Source: Streptomyces marincola (GTDB taxonomy: Bacteria; Actinomycetota; Actinomycetes; Streptomycetales; Streptomycetaceae). From it: a stretch of 64,000 nt of DNA. The stretch is from contig NZ_CP084541.1 of NCBI RefSeq assembly GCF_020410765.1, positions 806,001 to 870,000 of the forward strand, written 5' to 3'. Below are positions 17,363-26,383 of this stretch, in pieces. Numbering within the stretch: the first letter of the stretch is position 1; every line of letters begins with the position of its first letter. Below the pieces are notes generated by a model that was given only the letters and a program-made list of their open reading frames with translations, was not told the origin of the DNA and searched no databases. Position numbers and translations under genes: made by a program.

Positions 17363-18796
17363 TCAGGGCGGGGCGAGCGGGACAGCTCCGCTGCGCAGAC
17401 AGGCCAGCAGCGTCCGCGCCTGGACGTTCACGTGCATCCCCCGTGCGGCCAGCATGGACAGCTGGGCCGGGGTGATCCACCGGAAGTCGTCGGGCGGGCG
17501 CCGTCGCCGCTGCGACTCGTCCGCGGCCACGAAGAGGTAGTGACTCTCGGCGTTGAGGAAACGGCCGCCTTCCTCGGAGTGCACGGCGCGATAGTGGACG
17601 CGCCGCCGGGGCGCCTCGCGCACGGCGGCCAGGAACGGCGGCCGGTCGCCCGGCGGCAGCCGTTCCCAGTTGCGCGGGGTCGCCTGCACGGTGGGGCCCA
17701 GCTCCACCACGTCGCGGAACCCCGCCTCGACACGGGCCTGGACCAGCAGGTGCGGCACGCCCTCGACGTGCTGGTGGAGGAAGGCCACCACTCCGGTGCC
17801 GGTCGGCTCCAGCATGGGTTGCGACCAGCCGGACACCTCCCGGCTGCCGGCCGAGACCGACACGCCGACCACGCGGAAGTAGTGGCCGTCCGGCCGGGCG
17901 ATCACCCCGTCGCGGCGCCGCCAGCCGGCGACCTCGGACAGCGGAATGCGCCGCGCCGACAGCTCCCGCCGCGTGCGTTCCGCCGAGAGCCAGGAGAGCA
18001 GGTCCGCGTCGCTGTGCAGGGCGGGTTCCGCCGCGTCGGCGACCGGGAGCGAGGCGAGCACGGTGCGCGTGTCCATGTTGACGACGTTGTCGTGCCGCAG
18101 CAGCTGCCCGATCTGCCCCAGGGTCAGCCAGCGGAAGTCGTCGTGCGCCGGCACGTCGTCACCGGTCTCCACGAGCATGTTGCGGTTGCGCTTGCCGTGG
18201 AACCAGGAGCCGTGTTCCGACTGGAGCACGTCCGTGTGCACCCGGCCCGGCGCCCTTCCGGTGAAGTACTCCAGGTACCGGACGGGCGAACCACGGTGCA
18301 GGCGCGCGTAGTTGCTGCGGGTGGCCTGGACGGTCGGGGACAGCTGCACCAGGTTGCGGTTGCCCGGCTCCATCTTGGCCTGGAGCAGGAAGTGCAGAAC
18401 GCCGTCGATCTCCTTGGCGAGCAGCCCGAGGATGCCCGTCTCCGGCTGCCGGATGATGGGCTGTTCCCAGTGGCGCACCGGCCCCTCGCCGACCTCAGCG
18501 GCGAGGCCGGTGATCTGGAAGAACCCGCCCGTGCGGTGCACCAGGTCGCCGCCGTCCGGCGAGAACGACCACCCGTCCAGTTCGTCGAGCGGGGTCCTGC
18601 GCACCGTGAACGCGTGCGCACCGGCCCGTTCCGCGAGCCACCCGAGCACGCCGCCCGGGTCGCTTCCGCCGTCGGGGAACGTGCGGGCCGCGGACGCGGC
18701 GAGCCGCGGGGGAAGCGTGGTGTCGGCCCGCGGCACCAGCACAGGCGCGGGGTCCGCCCGGCCGGTGCCGCCCCGGGCGAGGCGCGACGCCGTCAC
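17363..18796 (-). CDS. NDP-hexose 2,3-dehydratase
   Basis: This enzyme removes the C-2 hydroxyl of TDP-4-keto-6-deoxyglucose, the first step towards 2-deoxysugars. The 477-residue protein consists of two homologous halves, each with a W-x-F/R-R start (LDELDGWSF and LSEVAGWRR) and a QP-motif strand (EQPIIRQPETGILGLLAKE and SQPMLEPTGTGVVAFLHQ), as is typical of the family. GTG 18796 overlaps the stop of the epimerase gene (GTGA). With the 3-aminotransferase it predicts a 2,3,6-trideoxy-3-amino sugar. Confidence 0.92.
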   Translation of the reverse strand: MTASRLARGGTGRADPAPVLVPRADTTLPPRLAASAARTFPDGGSDPGGVLGWLAERAGAHAFTVRRTPLDELDGWSFSPDGGDLVHRTGGFFQITGLAAEVGEGPVRHWEQPIIRQPETGILGLLAKEIDGVLHFLLQAKMEPGNRNLVQLSPTVQATRSNYARLHRGSPVRYLEYFTGRAPGRVHTDVLQSEHGSWFHGKRNRNMLVETGDDVPAHDDFRWLTLGQIGQLLRHDNVVNMDTRTVLASLPVADAAEPALHSDADLLSWLSAERTRRELSARRIPLSEVAGWRRRDGVIARPDGHYFRVVGVSVSAGSREVSGWSQPMLEPTGTGVVAFLHQHVEGVPHLLVQARVEAGFRDVVELGPTVQATPRNWERLPPGDRPPFLAAVREAPRRRVHYRAVHSEEGGRFLNAESHYLFVAADESQRRRRPPDDFRWITPAQLSMLAARGMHVNVQARTLLACLRSGAVPLAPP

Positions 18797-19398
18797 AGCA
18801 GTTCCTCCGCGGCCAGGCAGTCCTCGTAGGCGGGCAGGAGACCGCGGTCCGCCGCCTCGCCGAGCGAGGGCGCCTCGCGGTCGCGCTGCGACTGCACCGG
18901 CGGGTGGAACGGCTCCGACAGGGGGAGGGGCAGGCCGATGGCCGGGTCGAGCGGGTCGAGGGCCAGCTCGTTGGCGGGCTGGTACTCGGCGGAGAGCAGA
19001 TAGGTGACCAGGGACACCTCGGCGGTCGAGAGGAACGCGTGTCCCACTCCCACCGGCACGTACAGCGCGCGCCCCGTTTCGCCGCTGAGGGAGGTGGTCT
19101 CGTGCCGGCCGAACGTCGGGGAACCCACCCGCAGGTCCACCAGGAAGTCGCGCACCGCGCCGTGCGGGCAGCAGACGTACTTGGCGGAGCCGGGTGGCGT
19201 CGCGGTGTAGTGAATGCCGCGCAGCACACCGCGCATCGACAGGTTGTGACTGACCTGCCGGACCTGGAAGAGGGGGCGGCCGAGCGCCTTGTGGAACGCC
19301 TCCTCGCGGTAGGGGGAGGCGAACAGCCCCCGCTCGTCGGTGAATACCGGTGGGGTGAACTCGTACGCTCCGGCGATGTCGAGTGCGCGTATCTCCAT
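18793..19398 (-). CDS. dTDP-4-keto-6-deoxyhexose 5- (or 3,5-)epimerase
   Basis: A 201-residue cupin epimerase of the RmlC/EvaD class. One sees FTDERGLFASPYREEAF, then SMRGVLRGIHYTATPPGSAK with the catalytic His of the H-Y pair, and VGVGHAFLSTAEVSLVTYL. Antibiotic-type members act mainly at C-5 and convert D- to L-configured sugars, so the final sugar is likely L. ATG 19398 lies 74 bases after the aminotransferase stop; its stop overlaps the start of the 2,3-dehydratase gene by 4 bases. Confidence 0.9.
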   Translation of the reverse strand: MEIRALDIAGAYEFTPPVFTDERGLFASPYREEAFHKALGRPLFQVRQVSHNLSMRGVLRGIHYTATPPGSAKYVCCPHGAVRDFLVDLRVGSPTFGRHETTSLSGETGRALYVPVGVGHAFLSTAEVSLVTYLLSAEYQPANELALDPLDPAIGLPLPLSEPFHPPVQSQRDREAPSLGEAADRGLLPAYEDCLAAEELL

Positions 19399-19472
19399 AA
19401 CGTCCTCGCTCGGTCTGGTCGCGTCGCGTCGGGTGGTCACGGTGGTGGCGCCGGGGGCGGCACGAGTGGCCC

Positions 19473-20594
19473 TCACAGCGCGACCAGCACCTCGCGCAGG
19501 GCTTCGATCGTCCGCTCCTGCGTCTCCCGGGGCAGGGAGGGGTACATCGGCAGCGAGAAGATCTCCCGGGCCAGGCGCTCGGTCGTCGGCAGGTCGCCCT
19601 CGCGGTGGCCGAGGTGCCGGAATCCGCTCATGGTGTGCACCGGCCACGGGTAGCTGATGTTCAGCGCGATGTCGTAGCGCTTCAGCGCCTCGATGATCTT
19701 GTCGCGCAGGGGGTGGCGGACCACGTAGACGTAGTACACGTGGGTGTTGCCCGGGTTGGTGGCGGGCAGCAGCAGCCCGCCGGGGCCCGTGAGGTCGCCG
19801 AGCCCCTCCTCGTAGCGGCGCGCGACGGCGTTGCGCGCCGCGATGTAGGCGTCCAGCCTGCGCAGCTTGCGCCGCAGGATCTCGGCCTGCACCTCGTCGA
19901 GGCGCGCATTGTGGCCGGGAGAGCGCACCACGTAGTACACCTCGGCCATGCCGTAGTAGCGCAGCTGCCGCATGGCCTCGTCCGTGTCGGCGGACGCCGT
20001 GACCACCGCTCCGCCGTCGCCGTAGGCACCGAGCACCTTGGTGGGGTAGAAGGAGAACGCCGCGGCGTCGCCCATCGTGCCCGCCAGTTCCCCGTGGTGG
20101 CGCGCGCCGTGCGCCTGGGCGCAGTCCTCCAGGACGGCCAGGCCGTGCCGCGCGGCCACCTCGCGCAGCGGCGCCATGTCGACGCACTGCCCGTACAGGT
20201 GCACCGGCAGCAGCGCCTTGGTGCGCGGGGTGACGGCGGCCTCCACCAGCCGGGGGTCGATGAGGAAGTCCTCCTCCCGCACGTCGACGAACACGGGGGT
20301 CGCCCCCGTGCTCGCGATGGCGACCACGGTGGGGGCGGCCGTGTTGGAGACGGTGATCACCTCGTCGCCCGGGCCGACGCCGAGCGCCTGGAGGCCCAGC
20401 TTGAGGGCGTTGGTGCCGTTGTCGACGCCTGTGCAGTACGGCAGGCCGTGGTAGGCGGCGAATTCGGTCTCGAAGCCGCGCACGCTTTCGCCGAGCACCA
20501 ACTGGCCGGAAGAGAAAACCTGTTCAACGGCGGAGAGGATGTCGTCCTTCTCCTGCTCGTACTCGTGGAGGTAGCTCCACACCCGGGTCGTCAT
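19473..20594 (-). CDS. PLP-dependent sugar 3-aminotransferase (DegT/DnrJ/EryC1)
   Basis: This transaminase puts an amino group onto a 3-keto deoxysugar. The 373-residue protein shows GVDNGTNALKLGLQALGVG, EDCAQAHGARHHG (PLP ring stacking and Asp-to-N1 region) and FSFYPTKVLGAYGDGGAV with the Schiff-base Lys at residue 186. Together with the DesVI-like N-methyltransferase it predicts a 3-dimethylamino group. It lies 119 bases downstream of an FAD hydroxylase and 74 bases upstream of the epimerase, all in one direction. Confidence 0.9.
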   Translation of the reverse strand: MTTRVWSYLHEYEQEKDDILSAVEQVFSSGQLVLGESVRGFETEFAAYHGLPYCTGVDNGTNALKLGLQALGVGPGDEVITVSNTAAPTVVAIASTGATPVFVDVREEDFLIDPRLVEAAVTPRTKALLPVHLYGQCVDMAPLREVAARHGLAVLEDCAQAHGARHHGELAGTMGDAAAFSFYPTKVLGAYGDGGAVVTASADTDEAMRQLRYYGMAEVYYVVRSPGHNARLDEVQAEILRRKLRRLDAYIAARNAVARRYEEGLGDLTGPGGLLLPATNPGNTHVYYVYVVRHPLRDKIIEALKRYDIALNISYPWPVHTMSGFRHLGHREGDLPTTERLAREIFSLPMYPSLPRETQERTIEALREVLVAL

Positions 20595-20712
20595 GTCGTC
20601 GTCACTTTCTGGTCGGTCGCCGGTGCACTCGGGCGAGGCACTGCTCGTGCGGGATGCGGATGTGGGATACGGAGTCGCGGAACGGGGGCCGCGGTGAGGC
20701 GCGCCAGGCGGT

Positions 20713-22203
20713 TCAGCCGTCGGCGGGCGCCGGGCCGAACCACCGTTCCAGTGCCTCCTGGAGCCGGACGTCGTCCGCGGCCGTCCACACGATGTGGCCG
20801 TCCGGCCGTGCCAGCAGGGCGCCGGTGCCGGCGAGCACCGCGTCCACGGCGGGGTCGGGCAGCCGGCCGTGGACCGTCACGACCCGGCTCTTCCAGCGCT
20901 CGCCGGCCGTGGCGAGCTCGGCGGAGCCGGCGCCCTGCCCACCGGAGAGGTCGAGCAGCAGGCCCTGGCCGCCGCGCAGGAGTTCCGTGGTGGTCACGGC
21001 GCCGTTCACGGTACGCACCGCGCGCGGCGGCAGCCTGCGGCCGAGCAGCGGGTGCTCGCCCGGGCCCACGTCGTACCGCAGGTCCAGATGGCTGACGGAC
21101 CCGGCCAGGTGCCGGCGCACGTCCTCGTGGGCGATCAGTTCCGTCAGCACCGCGCGCAGCGGCTCCGCCTCGTCGCCGCCGAGGAAGGACTGCCCCTGGA
21201 GGCGCGTGTGGAGCAGCAGCCGCACGCCCGCCGCGTGCCGTTCCGTGTGGTAGGTGTCGAGCAGTCCTGGCGGTGCCCAGCCGCGGATGTCGGCGGCGAG
21301 CTTCCAGCCGAGGTTCACCGCGTCCTGGACGCCGAAGCTCAGGCCCTGCCCGCCGGCCGGGAGGTGGACGTGGGCGGCGTCGCCCGCGAGGAGCACGCGT
21401 CCGCGCCGGTACTGTGCGGCCAGCCCGGTCGCGTCGGTGAACGAGCTGACCCAGCCCGGGGTCAGGTCGCTGATGTCCTCCCCGGTGATCCGCAGCCAGG
21501 CGTCGGCCACCTCGCGGTAGGGAATCGCCTGGCCGCGTTCGCGGGGTACCGTGCCGTGCGGGCACACGATGATCCGGTGCACGCCCCCGCCCAGGGGCGC
21601 CGCCATCACCATGCCTTCCGGCTTCCGCTCGCCGAGGAACCGCGGTGCCAGGTCGCGGCCCCGGACGTCGGCGAGATACATGTCCCGCGTCGGCGGGGTG
21701 CCGGGGAAGTCGATGCCCGCGGCCTTGCGCACCGCGCTGTGGCCGCCGTCGCACCCGACGAGGTAGGAGGCGCTCAGCCGCCGGTCGCCCTCCGGGGTGC
21801 CGACGTCGATCACGACCCGGCCCTCCTCCTCGGCCAGCGCGCGGAACTCCCAGCCGCGGCGGAGGTCCGCGCCGAGTTCGACGGCCCACCCCGCAAGCAC
21901 GTCCTCCGTCTGCGACTGCGGGATGCCGCGGGCGCCGAAGTGCGCGTCCGGCAGCACCGTGTAGTCGAACTGGATGCCGCCGAAGTGGCCGAACGGGCTG
22001 GTCTCCAGTTTTCCGAAGCGCGGCAGCAGACCGCGCTGGTCGAACACCTCCATCGCCCGGGCGGTGAAGCCCAGGCCGCGGGACTGGCCGGTCGGCTCGG
22101 CGAGGCGGTCGATCACGATCACCCCGGCGCCTTGCAGCCGGAGTTCGCCGGCGAGCATCAGGCCGGTGGGCCCTGCTCCGACGATGATGACGTCCGTGTC
22201 CAT
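20713..22203 (-). CDS. FAD-dependent aromatic polyketide hydroxylase, PgaE/JadH-like
   Basis: A 496-residue group A flavoprotein monooxygenase close in motif pattern to PgaE, which hydroxylates angucyclinones at C-12/C-12b. The GxGxxG FAD loop is VIIVGAGPTGLMLAGELRL. It is followed by SRGLGFTARAMEVFDQRG, the FGHFGGIQFD strand, YLVGCDGGHSAVRKAAGIDF (DG motif) and RVLLAGDAAHVHLPAGGQGL (GD motif). The C-terminal thioredoxin-like part ends ARPDGHIVWTAADD. It acts in the cytosol with NADPH. A second, more divergent member lies at 26380, and the pair probably performs successive oxygenations, as in other angucycline pathways. Confidence 0.9.
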   Translation of the reverse strand: MDTDVIIVGAGPTGLMLAGELRLQGAGVIVIDRLAEPTGQSRGLGFTARAMEVFDQRGLLPRFGKLETSPFGHFGGIQFDYTVLPDAHFGARGIPQSQTEDVLAGWAVELGADLRRGWEFRALAEEEGRVVIDVGTPEGDRRLSASYLVGCDGGHSAVRKAAGIDFPGTPPTRDMYLADVRGRDLAPRFLGERKPEGMVMAAPLGGGVHRIIVCPHGTVPRERGQAIPYREVADAWLRITGEDISDLTPGWVSSFTDATGLAAQYRRGRVLLAGDAAHVHLPAGGQGLSFGVQDAVNLGWKLAADIRGWAPPGLLDTYHTERHAAGVRLLLHTRLQGQSFLGGDEAEPLRAVLTELIAHEDVRRHLAGSVSHLDLRYDVGPGEHPLLGRRLPPRAVRTVNGAVTTTELLRGGQGLLLDLSGGQGAGSAELATAGERWKSRVVTVHGRLPDPAVDAVLAGTGALLARPDGHIVWTAADDVRLQEALERWFGPAPADG

Positions 22204-22266
22204 CGGATGTCCTTCCTTCCCGTTGGGGCCCCGGCGCGGCGGTCGGCTCGCGCGGGTGCGGGGGGT

Positions 22267-23291
<1,025 letters not shown>

Positions 23292-23295
<4 letters not shown>

Positions 23296-24542
23296 CGTGC
23301 GCCCCGTCCGCCGGCGGTCTCCCGGGACGTCCCGGCGGGCGGCGGTGCCGGCGGCGCGGTCCTTCCCGCCTCGGCGACGAACCGGTCGAGACGGCCGATC
23401 ACTTCGGCCGGCAGCGGCATGGCGTCGATCTCGGCCGCGACGTCCGCGCTGACCCGCCCGTAGTCCGGCCGGTCCAGCAGTTCGCGCAGCGCGGACCTGA
23501 CGGCCTCGGGGGTGACCTCGTCCATCGCGAGGCCGAGCCCGGCTCCGCGCCCGGAGACGATCCGGGCGTTGGGCTCGCCCCCCGCGCCGGGCGCCGGGAT
23601 CAGGCACTGGGGCACGCCCGCCACGAACGCCGTGTACATGCTGCTGAGGCCGCCGTGGTGGATCAGCACGTCGCTCGTGGCCAGCAGCGGACGCAGGGGC
23701 ACCCAGCCCACGAGCCGGGCGTGGCCGGGCAACGGCTGGGGCAGTGCGGGCAGTTCGACATCGCCGGTGGCGACGATCAATTCGACCGCGAGGTCCCGGG
23801 TGCCCAGGATGATGTCCCGCAGCAGTTCCCCGCGCCCGTAACTGGCGGGCAGGGAGCCCAGCGTGACCACGACCCGGCGCGTGCCGTCGCCCGGGCGGCG
23901 CAGTGCCCACGCGGGCAGGGGTCCGGCGCCGTTGTAGGGCGAGGGGTGCATGCGCAGGGTGTGCGGGATCGTGTTCTCCTGCGGCGGGCCCTGCACGTGA
24001 TTGGCGAGTGAGGGCGCGCTGAGGTCGATCTGGAGGTCGGCCTCGCGCGGGCCGGGGACGCCGAGGCGCTGGGCGAGCGGTTCCAGCTTGGCGAGGGCGG
24101 GACCGAAGGTGGGCCGGCGGATGCCGAGGTTGTGCAGGACGGCCGGGATGCCCAGGGCGCGCGCGGCGAGCAGGCCCGCGGGGTGCGGGGGCGGATAGAT
24201 GACGGCGTCGGCCCGCCAGGCGCGAGCCGCGTCGAGCAGTCCCGGCAGCATGGCGGAGCCGACCTCGGCGAAGGTCGCGCCGAAGTAGTCCACCAGTTCG
24301 GCGTCGTTCTGCCGGCTGCCCCGGTCGGTCTCGTGCATGACACGGGCCATCTCCTCGTAGGGCCGGGCCGAGCGGCCGTCGTCCGTGGCGATGGCGGTGA
24401 GTCCCGCGGAAACCGCGGAGGACAGCCCCGCGCCGCTGGTGGCGACCGCCACCTCGTGGCCGGCGGCGAGCGCCGCGTGGGCCAGCGGGACCAGGGGCAG
24501 CACGTGCGAACTGCCCGGGACAGTGGTGAAGAGGTAGCGCAT
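23292..24542 (-). CDS. Glycosyltransferase, GT1 family (polyketide deoxysugar transfer)
   Basis: A 416-residue GT-B enzyme of the antibiotic GT1 family. It starts MRYLFTTVPGSSHVLPLVPL, with the acceptor-binding H-x-L-P-L loop, and carries the NDP-sugar-binding block DVLIHHGGLSSMYTAFVAGVPQCLIP near residue 300. It is the only glycosyltransferase in the cluster, so a single sugar attachment is expected. Whether it makes a C- or O-glycosidic bond cannot be told from these motifs. It is coupled to the 4,6-dehydratase by a 4-base overlap. Confidence 0.92.
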
Positions 24543-24632
24543 GGGTTTCCTTCCGGTGATGCGCCGTGTGCTGCGGAGGGGCCGGGCCGGGACGATCCGG
24601 GCGGCGCGCCGGCGGACCGCCCTCCCGGCCGG

Positions 24633-25319
24633 TCAGCCGGCGGCGCCCGCCGACCGGGAGTGCACGGCCCGGAAGGTGTTGGCCCACCGGCTCACCGCCA
24701 GCTCCCGCGCCCGTTCCCGCCCGCGCCGCACCGGGGCGGGGCGCTGGTCCTCGGGGAAGGTGTGGAAGGCCTCGTAGTCCTCCCTGCTGTCCCACTGGGC
24801 GTAGTTGACCAGGTAGGGGCCGTTCAGGCCGCGCAGCAGCGTGTGGGAGCGGTAGCCGGGGCGGGTCGCCGTCCAGGAGTCGGGCCTGGCGAGTACGTCG
24901 ATCAGTTCCTTCTGGTTCTCGGGACGGGACTTCAGGACCATCAGGACCGTGAAGTCGTCGCGGTCGGGAGAGACCCGCACCGGCGGCTGTGCGTCCGGGT
25001 GCTGCTGGGAGAAGACGACCTCGGTCTGGATGAGCCAGAACTCGGTGGCCAGCCGCTGGAATTCCGGGACCGTCCGCTGCTTGAACTTCTGCCCGGCGTA
25101 GCGCGCCTCCAGGGCGGCCCGGTCCCGCCACTGCACGATGTTGGCCGTGCCGGGCCGGCCGAGCCCGGCATGGACGGTCGAGGAGACCCAGCCGGGATAG
25201 TCGGCGTTGTCGACGATGTCCCGCATCGCGTCGAGGATCGTCTCCTGGTTCTCCGGGCTGTCGGTGTCGAAGATGTTGAACACGTGCAGGAGGCCGTCGT
25301 TGAGGGACAGCTGGGGCAT
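24633..25319 (-). CDS. Two-domain ABM oxygenase, JadG/GilOII-like (candidate ring-opening enzyme)
   Basis: The 228-residue protein has two antibiotic-biosynthesis-monooxygenase folds (about residues 5-100 and 115-210). The NIVQWRDRAALEARYAGQKF block in the first is mirrored by NYAQWDSREDYEAF in the second. The linker contains QTEVVFSQQHPD and SPDRDDFTVL. As I recall them, the JadG/GilOII/FlsG/AlpJ enzymes that open ring B of angucyclinones with reduced flavin have the same layout, so this is a candidate for such a cleavage. An anthrone-type quinone-forming oxygenase remains the alternative. ATG 25319 is preceded by GAGG; longer in-frame starts have no such support. Confidence 0.75.
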   Translation of the reverse strand: MPQLSLNDGLLHVFNIFDTDSPENQETILDAMRDIVDNADYPGWVSSTVHAGLGRPGTANIVQWRDRAALEARYAGQKFKQRTVPEFQRLATEFWLIQTEVVFSQQHPDAQPPVRVSPDRDDFTVLMVLKSRPENQKELIDVLARPDSWTATRPGYRSHTLLRGLNGPYLVNYAQWDSREDYEAFHTFPEDQRPAPVRRGRERARELAVSRWANTFRAVHSRSAGAAG

Positions 25320-25405
25320 GGTGATGTCCTCGGGTAGCTCGGTGGCGTGCGGAAGGCCGCCGTTCGCGGCGGCGCGATCGCCGCGTCGCGACGGGCGGAC
25401 GCGGG

Positions 25406-26383
25406 TCACTCCAGGCCGTCGGCGCGTCTGCCGTGGCGCACGACGGACATCAGGTACTGGCCGTAGGGGGATTTCTCCAGTCTGCGGCCGAGCCGGTAGC
25501 AGTCCTCCTCACTGATGAGTCCCATGCGCCAGGCGATCTCCTCGACGCAGGCGATGCGGATGTTCTGGCGCCGTTCCATCAGCTGCACGTACTGAGCGGC
25601 GGCGGTCAGCGAGTCGTGCGTCCCCGTGTCCAGCCAGACGAAGCCGCGCCCCAGTTCGACCAGGCGCGCCTTCCCCCGGGACAGGTAGACGCGGTTGACG
25701 TCGGTGATCTCCAGCTCACCGCGCTCGGACGGGGCCAGGTCCCTGGCGATGTCGAGCACGTCGTTGTCGTAGAAGTACAGTCCGGTGACCGCCAGGTCGG
25801 AACGCGGTGCCGCGGGCTTCTCCTCCAGCCCGAGCAGCCTGCCGTGCCCGTCGGTGGTGGCCACCCCGTAGCGCTCCGGTTCGCGCACCGGGTAGCCGAA
25901 CAGGACGCAGCCGTCGATGTCACGGGCGTGCTGTTGCAGCGTTTTGCTGAAGCCCGCGCCGTGGAAGAGGTTGTCGCCCAGGATCAGGGCCACCGGGTCG
26001 TTCCCGATGTGGCGGGCCGCGACGCGGAAGGCGTCCGCCACGCCGCGCGGCTTGTCCTGCTCCGCGTAGCTCAGGGAGATGCCCAGGTCGGAGCCGTCGC
26101 CGAGCAACCTGCGGAAACTACCGATGTCCTCGGGCGATGAGATGATCTGGATGTCCGTGATGCCGGCCAGCAGCAGCGTGGAGAGCGGGTAGTAGATCAA
26201 CGGCTTGTCGTGGACGGACAGCATCTGCTTGGAGACGCCGAGGGTGATCGGGTACAGCCGCGTGCCGTGGCCGCCGGCGAGGATGACGCCCTTCATCGGT
26301 GTGCGGCGGGCCCGGGGTTCGGGGGCAGACGAGGACGCGCTGTGCGCGGCGTCCGTCCGTGTGCCGCGCGTCGTGTGTGTCAT
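25406..26383 (-). CDS. Glucose-1-phosphate thymidylyltransferase with N-terminal extension
   Basis: RmlA makes dTDP-glucose from glucose-1-phosphate and dTTP. The catalytic part begins MKGVILAGGHGTRLYP (start codon at 26296) and has GVSKQMLSVHDKPLIYYPLS, ILGDNLFHG and the metal-binding VWLDTGTHDSL. I place the start 29 codons earlier, at ATG 26383, because GAGGAG lies directly ahead of it and it overlaps the upstream hydroxylase stop as ATGA; the inner ATG has no ribosome-binding site. The extra residues (Thr/Arg/Ser/Ala-rich) are not part of the normal fold and may be disordered. Total 325 residues. Confidence 0.88.
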   Translation of the reverse strand: MTHTTRGTRTDAAHSASSSAPEPRARRTPMKGVILAGGHGTRLYPITLGVSKQMLSVHDKPLIYYPLSTLLLAGITDIQIISSPEDIGSFRRLLGDGSDLGISLSYAEQDKPRGVADAFRVAARHIGNDPVALILGDNLFHGAGFSKTLQQHARDIDGCVLFGYPVREPERYGVATTDGHGRLLGLEEKPAAPRSDLAVTGLYFYDNDVLDIARDLAPSERGELEITDVNRVYLSRGKARLVELGRGFVWLDTGTHDSLTAAAQYVQLMERRQNIRIACVEEIAWRMGLISEEDCYRLGRRLEKSPYGQYLMSVVRHGRRADGLE

